Assembly (NCBI GenBank): GCA_903883645.1 | Contig: CAISBR010000081.1 | Span: 128,833-192,832, forward strand | Direction of reading: 5' to 3' | Origin: an uncultured Myxococcales bacterium | Lineage (GTDB): Bacteria; Myxococcota_A; UBA9042 | DNA length: 64,000 bases | Shown: positions 17,475 through 25,039 of the stretch, one piece after another | Layout of the letters: each line of letters opens with the position of its first letter | Position numbering within the stretch: the first letter of the stretch is position 1 | Made by a program: the position numbers and the translations under genes | Notes under the pieces: generated by a model | Database searches by the model: none | Told to the model about the DNA's origin: nothing | The model's input: the letters and a program-made list of their open reading frames with translations, nothing else

Positions 17475-17927
17475 ATGGCTGCCACTCCTACGCCCGCGAG
17501 TCCGCCCAAGAAGGTCTCGCTCGGCGGTATTTTGCGCCTGCGCTGCCCCGCCTGCTGGACGGGCGCGATGTTCGCCAATCCACTCAAGATGCACCCGCGC
17601 TGCCCCCACTGCGACTACGTATTCGACCGCGGCAACGGCTACTTCATCGGCGCCATGTACAGCAGCTACCTGCTCTCGCTCGGCGTCGCCACCGTGGTCG
17701 GAACCAGCCTATTCTTGCTAGGTTGGGAGGTATGGCCCATTGTCGGCGCCTGTGCCGTAGCCGTGAGCGTAGCCGGGCCTCTCGCCATCTTCCCGTATTC
17801 GCGCGTACTTTGGGTGTGGGCCGAGCGCGACGGCTGGCTGCACGACGGCCAAGAAGACGTGGCGACGCTGCGGCAGCGCCATCTTGAGCGAGCGCGCGGC
17901 AAGACCCAGCCCCCCGGGCCCGAGTAG
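17475..17927 (+). CDS. DUF983 family membrane protein
   Basis: A 150-residue protein with two CPxC motifs (CPACW at about 25 and CPHCDY at about 46), followed by GNGYFIGAMY and two membrane helices. The order of zinc ribbon, G-Y-F-hydrophobic segment and paired helices matches DUF983, a small family of unknown role sometimes found near cytochrome oxidase genes. It lies 40 bases after ffh and may be co-transcribed with it. Confidence 0.8.
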   Translation: MAATPTPASPPKKVSLGGILRLRCPACWTGAMFANPLKMHPRCPHCDYVFDRGNGYFIGAMYSSYLLSLGVATVVGTSLFLLGWEVWPIVGACAVAVSVAGPLAIFPYSRVLWVWAERDGWLHDGQEDVATLRQRHLERARGKTQPPGPE

Positions 17928-17954
17928 CACGACAAAGGCGAAAAACTTGTCGGT

Positions 17955-18359
17955 TTACGCCGTCTGCAGCCACTCGCCCAGCGGCTCGAAGTAGAAGTCG
18001 ACCCAGCCCTGCTTGTAGCGATCGCCCTCACCGTGGGGAATCTCGGTGTGCCGCAGCGTCAAGAGCGTGCCACCCTCGCGGGCCTGCAGCGTAATTTCGA
18101 CGCGCGAGTCGGGCGCCCCCTCGGGGAATTCGCCGGTGCGCCAGTGCTGCACAATCCGCTCGAAGGGCTGCAACTCAAGGTGAGTACCCAGGATATAGCC
18201 GTCCCAGGCGGTAAAGCCACCGCCCGCCACGGGGTCGGAGGTAGCCGCGGCTTGGGTAAAGTCGGCGTGCAGTTCGGCCGAAATCCAAGCGCGGTAGATA
18301 GCCTCGGGCGTTGTCGCAAAATGCACTGTAAGCTCAAACGCTTCGGTACGATCGACCAT
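17955..18359 (-). CDS. AHSA1/SRPBCC-fold protein
   Basis: A 134-residue single-domain protein. The start (FELTVHFATTPEAIYRAWI) and end (QGWVDFYFEPLGEWL) are typical of the AHSA1 (Aha1 C-terminal-like) branch of the START/SRPBCC hydrophobic-pocket fold. The ligand is unknown. GGGGAGAG precedes the ATG. It starts 20 bases after the stop of the ABC ATPase gene, so it is likely the third gene of that operon. Confidence 0.85.
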   Translation of the reverse strand: MVDRTEAFELTVHFATTPEAIYRAWISAELHADFTQAAATSDPVAGGGFTAWDGYILGTHLELQPFERIVQHWRTGEFPEGAPDSRVEITLQAREGGTLLTLRHTEIPHGEGDRYKQGWVDFYFEPLGEWLQTA

Positions 18360-18379
18360 GGTTCTCTCCCCGGCTGCGA

Positions 18380-19114
18380 TCAGCCCATTGCTTGCAAGAC
18401 CGCTTGCTCGAATTGCCGCGCATCCCCGCCAAATTGCGCGAGATCAGTCGGTTCGAAGACGCGCGCCAGCACACCGCCGGCCACCACCGCCGCCCGCGTC
18501 GCCACGGCCAAAGTCGCCTCGGCCATGTGGCTAGCGAGCACGAAGGCGGTGCCCTGGTCGCGCCGCGCCCGAATCAGGTCGCGCAGCGCGAGGGCCGAGC
18601 GCACATCGAGGCCCGTGTGCGGCTCGTCGAGCAGAATCAGCGGCGCACGGCTCAAAAAAGCCAAGCATAGCGCAGCCTTGTGAGCCATGCCGCCCGACAG
18701 CGAGCGAATGGGCAGGTCGAGCGAGCGCTCCAAGCGAAACGTTGCGGCCAGCGCCTGCAGCTCTGCGGGCCAAGAGGGCGCAAGTCCCCGAAATCCGGCC
18801 ATTGCTTCGGCATGCTCGCGCAGACTACACAGGGGCGCGAGCGGTGGGTGCTGCGCCACATAGACTAGGTGCGCCCGGGCCCGCTCGGCATGGAGGCGCA
18901 GATCCACATCCATTACGCGGACTTCGCCGGCATCCGCGGGCAGTTCGCCAGCCAGCAGACGCATCAGCGTGGTCTTGCCCGCGCCGTTTTCGCCAAGAAG
19001 CACAATAATCTCGCTGGCCTGCAAGCTCAGGTCGACGCGCGACAGCACCGTCTTGTCGCCGTAGTGCTTGGCCAGCCCGGTGGCGCGCAGCACGGCAGAT
19101 AAAGTTTGCGTCAT
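18380..19114 (-). CDS. ABC transporter ATP-binding protein
   Basis: A 244-residue ATPase subunit. It has Walker A GENGAGKTT at about 40-48, a Q-loop (VAQHPP), the signature LSGGM with the following AHKAALCLAF, Walker B LILLDEP and a switch His in ASHMAE. The short form and signature resemble CcmA/NatA-type exporter ATPases. Its ATG overlaps the stop of the membrane subunit gene (ATGA), so the two proteins should form one transporter. The substrate cannot be read from the sequence. Confidence 0.92.
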   Translation of the reverse strand: MTQTLSAVLRATGLAKHYGDKTVLSRVDLSLQASEIIVLLGENGAGKTTLMRLLAGELPADAGEVRVMDVDLRLHAERARAHLVYVAQHPPLAPLCSLREHAEAMAGFRGLAPSWPAELQALAATFRLERSLDLPIRSLSGGMAHKAALCLAFLSRAPLILLDEPHTGLDVRSALALRDLIRARRDQGTAFVLASHMAEATLAVATRAAVVAGGVLARVFEPTDLAQFGGDARQFEQAVLQAMG

Positions 19115-20412
19115 GATGCTCCAGAGTTACCCGTCCAAGCTAGGCTTACAATCGCCAGCGCCGGCCCTAGCCGCGGCCACCAGCGCGCCGCCGGCCCATG
19201 CCAGCGCCCGACCATAGCCCAACCCATTGAAATGCCTAGCATCGATCCAAATGCGGGCGCCCAGAACGGCGTCGCCACGGTCACCAGCCCCACGGTAAGC
19301 AGCGCTTGACCGCCCACTTGGGTCGCAAGCCGGCGCAATGCCTGCATATTTGTCGCGGGCGCACCTAGCCACATGGCGGTCGAGAACAGCTCGCTATCCG
19401 CGATTTCTGCAGTCCGCGCAGCCGCATACCAGCCGATCCCCAGCCCCACACCCAGCCAGTTGACCAGCCCCAGCTCGTCGCGCGCCGCCACCGCCCCCAG
19501 GCCCACCAGCAGCACCACCGCAATATGCGAAGCCGGGTGGGTGCGCGACCAGCCCAGCAGCAACCAACGCTCGAAAGATCGCTTAACTACAGGCCAATCT
19601 AGCCACGGCGGCAACGGCGGCAGCAGCTGCCCCTGGGCGAATGGCGTGGCGTGCGCCAACTCGACGGCGCGCAACCCCGCGTGAATACCAGCCAATGTCG
19701 CCTGCCAAGCCCGCAGCAAGCAGACAGCCCCAGCCGCCAGCGTCACCACCAGCGCCAACCAGGCCGCCAGCTGCGGGTCCGCCGCCGGACGCGCACCCAG
19801 CCAGGCCGACAGCACGGCCGCCGGCACCAGCCCCAGCAGCAGCCCCAAGGCCGGCGCATACAGCAGCGGCGCCGCCTCGGCCGGGCCAAAAACCCCACCG
19901 CCCGACAGCAGTTCAAAGGCCTGCCGCCGCTCGCCCCCCACCATGCCCAACGCCAGCAGCAGGGCCGCCGCACTGCCAAACCACGCGCCGAGCTGGCCCG
20001 TCGCCACCAGCAGCGCCAGATGCGTCTGGCCCCTGTCGCCGTGCGGCAGCATGAGCGCCAGCCCCAGCGGCCCACCGAGAGTAGCCAGCAAAATCTTTAC
20101 CGAATCGACTAGCGCCCGCCGCACTTGCGCCGTCGCCGCCTCGCCCAGCCAACGCCGAGTTGCACCGTGCCGAGGAGTGGTCAGCATTTGCAACAGCGCA
20201 ACGGGCAACGCGATCGCCGCCAAGGCCGCCAGGCGAAACGCCACATCGGCGGCGTGCACCGCAGTCAGTTCACCCAGCGAGGGCGCAAGCAAGACCCCCA
20301 AAACCGTACTGCTCAGAGCGATCACGGCCAGCACGAGCGGCGACGGCGCCCCCGACAGCTGGCGCGGCAGCGGCTTTGGGCTCGGCAGGGTGTGGATCAA
20401 GGCGTTCTGCAC
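19111..20412 (-). CDS. ABC transporter membrane subunit (putative)
   Basis: A 433-residue protein with about ten to twelve hydrophobic helices and no extracytoplasmic domain of note. It is assigned as the permease because it is translationally coupled to the ATP-binding protein; no family motif is obvious. The start is GTG at 20412. Its upstream gap of 63 bases to a divergent gene probably holds both promoters. Confidence 0.75.
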   Translation of the reverse strand: MQNALIHTLPSPKPLPRQLSGAPSPLVLAVIALSSTVLGVLLAPSLGELTAVHAADVAFRLAALAAIALPVALLQMLTTPRHGATRRWLGEAATAQVRRALVDSVKILLATLGGPLGLALMLPHGDRGQTHLALLVATGQLGAWFGSAAALLLALGMVGGERRQAFELLSGGGVFGPAEAAPLLYAPALGLLLGLVPAAVLSAWLGARPAADPQLAAWLALVVTLAAGAVCLLRAWQATLAGIHAGLRAVELAHATPFAQGQLLPPLPPWLDWPVVKRSFERWLLLGWSRTHPASHIAVVLLVGLGAVAARDELGLVNWLGVGLGIGWYAAARTAEIADSELFSTAMWLGAPATNMQALRRLATQVGGQALLTVGLVTVATPFWAPAFGSMLGISMGWAMVGRWHGPAARWWPRLGPALAIVSLAWTGNSGAS

Positions 20413-20475
20413 GCCGCCAACCTAGCACGCGCGGGTCGATTTGTCGTGCCGGCCCGACCGTGGCAGCATCGCCAC

Positions 20476-22065
20476 ATGGTCGACAACGCGCAACAGCCAC
20501 TGCCACCCCCAAACACCACACTTCCGCTTTCTCAGCGTGTAGTTAGCTCCTTTGCGGTGTTGGCCGCCATGCTGCTCGGGGCGGTACCGGTCAGCGACGG
20601 CGACGCGGTGATGCACGCCGCCATTGGCCGCTGGATGGTGCGCTACGGCCAGCTGCTGCCCACGCCCGACCCGCTGGTGTGGACCGACCGCGGCGGCGAT
20701 CACCAGCACGAGTGGCTGGCGCAGCTGCTGCTGGGCGCGATGGTGCAGCTGGGCGGTCTGGGCGCGCTGCGCGTGTTCGGCGGCCTGGTCGCAGCTGTGT
20801 GCGCATGGCTGCTGGTGCGTTTGGCGCGCCGACATGGAGTGCAAGTAGGCGTAGTTGTTGGGCTTTGGCTGCTGGCGGTGCAGCCGCACTTGGCGCCTCG
20901 GCCGCACCTGCTGGGCTGGGCGCTGGCGATCGCGGTGCTCGGCTTCGGCGTGCTGACCCCGCAGCCTTGGTCGCGGCGCGCGGCCCTGGGCTGGCTGGCG
21001 GTGATGGCACTGTGGGCCAACTTGCACTCGAGTGCCTTGATTGCACCTGTTTATGCTTTATTAGTGATGATCGATCGCGCGTGGCTGGCCCGCCAAGCCG
21101 GACAGCCGCTGCCGTGGCGCGATGGCCTGCTTCGGTTTACGGTGTGCGGAGTTGGGGCCCTTTTGCAGCCGCTGGGGCCGTTGCTGCCGTGGTATGTGTG
21201 GCAGTCGCAGCAGATTGGCGCCGGGCTATCGGACGAGTGGCTGCCGCTGCTGGCGCCCGATGTGCTGTTCAGTCAGCCGTTTGCCCTTTTTTCGTGGGCA
21301 CTTGCGCTGGCGCTGCTGGCAGTGGCGACGCGGCGAACTTGGCGCGGCACGCTGGCGGCTTGGCCCGGCGCGCTGGCAGGTCTGGTGGCCATCTTGCACG
21401 CAGCCGTGACGCGGCGCATGGCCATTTTCCTGTTTATTCCCCTACTATTTGGCGCACGCGCCTTGCCATCGAGCCCGTGGCTGGGTGCGGCGACCCTGGC
21501 GGGCAGTGTGGCGGTGCTGGCGCCGCGAGCCAGCGACGTACTCAGCACGCGGGCGGTGCGGCAAGGCAGCTTTCCTGAGGCGGCGACTGCGTTTTTGCAG
21601 CGTGCGCACCTACAGGGCCGCCTGTTCAACCCCGACCCGTGGGGCGGTTGGCTGGCGTGGAACCTGACCGAGCCGGCGCAGAGCCAAGTCTTCCTAGACG
21701 GGCGCTTGCTGCTGGGTGGCCGGCAGGTAGTGCTCGATCTGATCGCCATGCAAGTGCGCAATCCACTAGGACAAAAGCTGCTCGCCAACTACGACATCGA
21801 GGTGCTGGTGCAGCGAACGGGCGACTATCTGCAAGTGCCCCCGCCCGATCCGCAGCAGTGGTTCTTGGCGTGGCGCGACGGCCAGGCGGTGGTGCTGGTA
21901 CGCAAGGGGCCGCATTGGCAGCAGAATTGGGCCAACATCGCCGCTGCGCTGCCGGCGTTGGAGCGCGCCCGGCGTACCCACTGGCCGCGGCCGATGCGCG
22001 GACCGCCCGGGATGGCTACGCCGACCGACATTCGCTCCGTGTTCGACAGCCCGCTCCCTCTGTAG
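20476..22065 (+). CDS. Polytopic membrane protein, GT-C-like
   Basis: A 529-residue protein with about ten helices and a C-terminal soluble part of about 110 residues. The first extracytoplasmic loop carries DGDAVMHAAIGRWM and then HQHEWLAQLLLGA. A DxD-like or His/Glu-bearing first loop followed by many helices is typical of polyprenyl-dependent membrane glycosyltransferases, but assignment is tentative. The later part (DPWGGWLAWNL, VFLDGRL) is a pattern I associate with uncharacterised myxobacterial membrane proteins. The ATG at 20476 is the first sensible start; the frame upstream overlaps the divergent permease gene. Confidence 0.75.
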   Translation: MVDNAQQPLPPPNTTLPLSQRVVSSFAVLAAMLLGAVPVSDGDAVMHAAIGRWMVRYGQLLPTPDPLVWTDRGGDHQHEWLAQLLLGAMVQLGGLGALRVFGGLVAAVCAWLLVRLARRHGVQVGVVVGLWLLAVQPHLAPRPHLLGWALAIAVLGFGVLTPQPWSRRAALGWLAVMALWANLHSSALIAPVYALLVMIDRAWLARQAGQPLPWRDGLLRFTVCGVGALLQPLGPLLPWYVWQSQQIGAGLSDEWLPLLAPDVLFSQPFALFSWALALALLAVATRRTWRGTLAAWPGALAGLVAILHAAVTRRMAIFLFIPLLFGARALPSSPWLGAATLAGSVAVLAPRASDVLSTRAVRQGSFPEAATAFLQRAHLQGRLFNPDPWGGWLAWNLTEPAQSQVFLDGRLLLGGRQVVLDLIAMQVRNPLGQKLLANYDIEVLVQRTGDYLQVPPPDPQQWFLAWRDGQAVVLVRKGPHWQQNWANIAAALPALERARRTHWPRPMRGPPGMATPTDIRSVFDSPLPL

Positions 22066-22305
22066 TTGCGTGCGCGCGCGCCGCCGCGGCTGCCCCGCTC
22101 TAGGGTCAACCACACACCAGAGCCGCCTTATTGCTACGCGTGTCGATACTTCCTGATTAAATTCAAACAACTAAGACGTCTTAACAATTCCTTCACGTGA
22201 CAGCAGCGTGACCATGAAGGCCGGTAGCGGCCTGCCACCGCTGCATGGCGTGCGCTATTCTGCGCCGGAGGGTAAGGCGACAGCCCGCCCGCACAGGAGA
22301 CTCGA
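22066..22305. promoter_or_regulatory. AT-rich upstream region of the cytochrome operon
   Basis: 240 bases without a convincing gene. A locally AT-rich block at about 22145-22195 contrasts with the GC-rich surroundings and includes a perfect 12-base palindrome. Together these suggest a promoter and operator for the small membrane protein-cytochrome-lipoprotein operon. CAGGAGAC supplies the ribosome binding site for the gene at 22306. Confidence 0.45.
22172..22183. promoter_or_regulatory. Perfect 12-bp palindrome (possible operator)
   Basis: TAAGACGTCTTA is identical on both strands and sits in the AT-rich island about 120 bases upstream of the cytochrome operon. A dimeric regulator could bind it. 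No match to a named operator is claimed. Confidence 0.4.
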
Positions 22306-22554
22306 ATGGACCCCCAGTTCCAGAGCGAACTGACCGCAGCGATCCTCACTCTGACACCGGGCATAGTCCTGCTGGCATTGGTGGCGGTGCTCGGGCTGCT
22401 TATGCTCCTTGAAAAGGCAGGCATCTTGGCCTCGCTGAGCGGTACCCGGTCGCACCCTGCAACCACCACTGCAACGACGCAGGCCGCGACGCCCGAGGCG
22501 CCAACTGCCACCCCGGCTGAGCCGGCCGCAGATCCGACGACCAAGACGCCGTAG
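22306..22554 (+). CDS. Small single-pass membrane protein
   Basis: An 82-residue protein with one strong membrane helix (about residues 15-40, Leu/Ile/Val rich) and a Thr/Ala/Pro-rich tail. AGGAG lies five bases before the ATG. It precedes the multihaem cytochrome gene by about 110 bases on the same strand. It may be a small accessory subunit of that cytochrome, but nothing in the sequence shows this directly. Confidence 0.7.
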   Translation: MDPQFQSELTAAILTLTPGIVLLALVAVLGLLMLLEKAGILASLSGTRSHPATTTATTQAATPEAPTATPAEPAADPTTKTP

Positions 22555-22664
22555 CCCTTGACCGTTCACCTCGGACCCCCTCCGTTCACCCCCGCCCGCG
22601 CCATTTCGGCCCGTCTGCCCCACCAAACAAGGCAGCTCGCCCCCGGCGCTGTGGAGCCAAGGTC

Positions 22665-24050
22665 ATGAATAGAATTGACCGTATCATCGGTTACCTAGCG
22701 TCGCCTGCCGACCGTGCTCTGTTGGAACAGCCCAACATAGCCCGCCGACTGCGCGTCGTCGCCCGCACCGCGCTGCGCTACTTCTGGGTCTATGCGATCC
22801 TGCTAGTCGTCTCCGTCGCATGGGTCAGCGCGGCCGGCAACGTGGTCTACCACAAGACCGAGTCGCCCGAGATGTGCCGTGGCTGCCACGAAATGGGCGT
22901 AAATTTCAAGACTTGGGCGAACTCGCGCCACCACGCCATCAAGTGCGTCGACTGCCACGCCAACCCCGGCCTCGCCGGCTGGGTCGCCGCAAAAACCGGT
23001 GGCATGGTGCAGCTTTACACCCACTTGACCGTCGAGAGCGTCAGCCATGACGACATCGCGCTCGGCCAGGTGCACGAAGACATCGTCAGCCGCAACTGCG
23101 CACGCTGCCACTCGGGCGCCGCGCGGGTATCGGAGCGCGCCGGTCGCAAGCTGGCTCACAGCCGCCACATCGAGATCGGCGTCGCCTGCATCGCCTGCCA
23201 CTCGGGCCGCGTCGCGCACCCCACGCCCAAGGATTCACTCAATACTTACGTTGGCTTGGCTGACACCGATGCGTGCTTCAAGTGCCACGACGGCAAGCAC
23301 ACGGTCACCGGCGGCAAGGGCACCGTCACCGCCTTCGGCCTAACCGACGAGGGTTCGTGCACCAAGTGCCACTTAGACGCGCAACACGCCGTCGACCACT
23401 TTGGCAACAACGAACACGCGCGGGCCCGCAAGCCCTGCCTCGAGTGCCACGAGCACAAAGAGGGCGGGCGCCACTACCTCCTCGACCACAACAACCTGAC
23501 GCCGATGTGCAGCAAGTGCCACGATGCCAAGCTAAAAGAAGCCGCAACCTACGTGTCGAAGCACAAGCCCTTCGCCGACGGCACGTGCAACTCGTGCCAT
23601 CAGGTCATGGCGCCGGCGTATCTGTACAAAGACGGGCCGAAGCCCACCAAGGCATTCTGCCTGGGCTGCCACAAGGACATTGCGGGTGCGCTGGCCCTGC
23701 CCACGCCCACCACGGTGACCTCGTTTAACAACGACGGTGCGGACTTACATGCCTCGCATGCCCAAGATGCGTCGGATCAGGGCGAGAAGCTGTGCCTGGC
23801 CTGCCACGACGGCCACGGTAGCCAAGCGGTGCGCGCCATGATCTTCTTGCGCCCAGCCGAGAAAGACGGCCAGCCCGGCCGCTACATCGGCACACCCAGC
23901 GGCGGCACCTGCCAGGGCGCGTGCCACGACGAGACCGGCAACACCTACAACCGCGCGGGCTCGCCCAAACCGGCAGATCCGCCGGCCGCAGCAACCCCCA
24001 CGGCACCCGCCCCCGCTGCCCCGGCCCAGCCGGCGGACAACAAGGAGTAA
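22665..24050 (+). CDS. NapC/NirT-type multihaem cytochrome c (12 haem motifs)
   Basis: A 461-residue membrane-anchored c-type cytochrome. A single N-terminal helix lies at about residues 38-60. It is followed by ESPEMCRGCHEMGVNF and further motifs resembling the NapC/NirT/CymA quinol dehydrogenases. I count eleven CXXCH haem motifs and one variant CQGACH (CX3CH) near the end. NapC-type proteins usually carry four haems, so the second two-thirds adds a haem-rich domain. Expected role: oxidise menaquinol at the inner membrane and pass electrons to periplasmic carriers. The Ala/Pro-rich C-terminus is probably disordered. Confidence 0.9.
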   Translation: MNRIDRIIGYLASPADRALLEQPNIARRLRVVARTALRYFWVYAILLVVSVAWVSAAGNVVYHKTESPEMCRGCHEMGVNFKTWANSRHHAIKCVDCHANPGLAGWVAAKTGGMVQLYTHLTVESVSHDDIALGQVHEDIVSRNCARCHSGAARVSERAGRKLAHSRHIEIGVACIACHSGRVAHPTPKDSLNTYVGLADTDACFKCHDGKHTVTGGKGTVTAFGLTDEGSCTKCHLDAQHAVDHFGNNEHARARKPCLECHEHKEGGRHYLLDHNNLTPMCSKCHDAKLKEAATYVSKHKPFADGTCNSCHQVMAPAYLYKDGPKPTKAFCLGCHKDIAGALALPTPTTVTSFNNDGADLHASHAQDASDQGEKLCLACHDGHGSQAVRAMIFLRPAEKDGQPGRYIGTPSGGTCQGACHDETGNTYNRAGSPKPADPPAAATPTAPAPAAPAQPADNKE

Positions 24051-24054
24051 GCCA

Positions 24055-24855
24055 ATGCGCGATCACGATTTGCGCCTCGCCCGGCGCTTGGCTGGCCTGC
24101 TGCTGGCGATGACCGCGGCCGTCGCCCCCGGTTGTCACAACGAAGAAAACGCTGTCAGCGCGCCGAGCGGGCCAACCCTAGACGCTGCCACCAAGGCGAG
24201 CAAGGCCCTTTCTGACTACTTTGCTAGCAATATCAAAGTACTCGAAGGTGTGCTGAGCGACATGCAGCTCGCCGGTGCCCAAACGCCCGAGCTCGCGGCC
24301 AAGCTCGCCGCGGCGCGCGCCAAGCTGCCCGACCATGCGATGCTGATGGTGTTCGACGCCAAGCGACAGCTCGTTGCCGGCGACTTCGCCCCCGAGGGCC
24401 TGCCGCCGTACAAAGTGGTCATGCCACTGCTGCGCAAGACCGAGCAGGCGAATAAGCCCATGGTTACCGAAGTGTGGACCGGCAACGACAAGAAGTTTTG
24501 GGTGGCCCAGGGCCGTATGATGGGCGAGGGCGCTACCGCTCAGACCGCCGTAGTGGCCTTTCCGGTCGCGGGCAAGACGACTGCGGCGCTGCTCGGCGCG
24601 TTGCAGAAAGACCCCGCGCAGAACGTGCAAGTGTTTGACGACGTGGGCTTCGCCGTGTGGTCGACCAAGCCCGAAGATCGCTTCAAGTCGGCGGTGCACG
24701 GCACGTATCTGCTTGATCGCATTCAGACCGGCCAGCCCTTCCAGACCAAGTGCCACAACTGCCACGAAGACGCCCAGCACAAGGTCGTGCGTACCGACGT
24801 CATCATCACGGTGGTGCCGGTCGCGGGGACCAAGTGGGGCATCTCTGTACGGTAG
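24055..24855 (+). CDS. Monohaem lipoprotein with sensor-like domain
   Basis: A 266-residue lipoprotein (lipobox VAPGC, Cys at about 27). Residues about 60-210 have the alternating strand/helix look of a periplasmic sensory or PAS/Cache-like domain. Near the end is one haem-c motif (CHNCHEDAQH). AAGGAG overlaps the end of the upstream cytochrome gene and spaces well to this ATG, so it is translated with it. It may be an electron acceptor or redox sensor for the multihaem cytochrome. The domain name is uncertain. Confidence 0.8.
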   Translation: MRDHDLRLARRLAGLLLAMTAAVAPGCHNEENAVSAPSGPTLDAATKASKALSDYFASNIKVLEGVLSDMQLAGAQTPELAAKLAAARAKLPDHAMLMVFDAKRQLVAGDFAPEGLPPYKVVMPLLRKTEQANKPMVTEVWTGNDKKFWVAQGRMMGEGATAQTAVVAFPVAGKTTAALLGALQKDPAQNVQVFDDVGFAVWSTKPEDRFKSAVHGTYLLDRIQTGQPFQTKCHNCHEDAQHKVVRTDVIITVVPVAGTKWGISVR

Positions 24856-25039
24856 CGGCGCCGCGCCGGATGCGTCGTTTGCTCCGGCCCGCTGACCCCG
24901 CACGCTGCCAGCCCGCCGCTCAGCCGCCACCACTCCATAGCGATTCGGACTAGCTGAGCGCTACTTGGCAGTTGTTCGGCCGCGACAGTACCGGCCCGTC
25001 ATAGCCGCACCGATAGCCATCTTCGCTTCAGGCTAGCGA

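Noticed and set aside
24855-24864. GC palindrome GCGGCGCCGC after the monohaem lipoprotein as a terminator
   Set aside because: No loop and no T-run follow it; such palindromes are expected by chance at this base composition.
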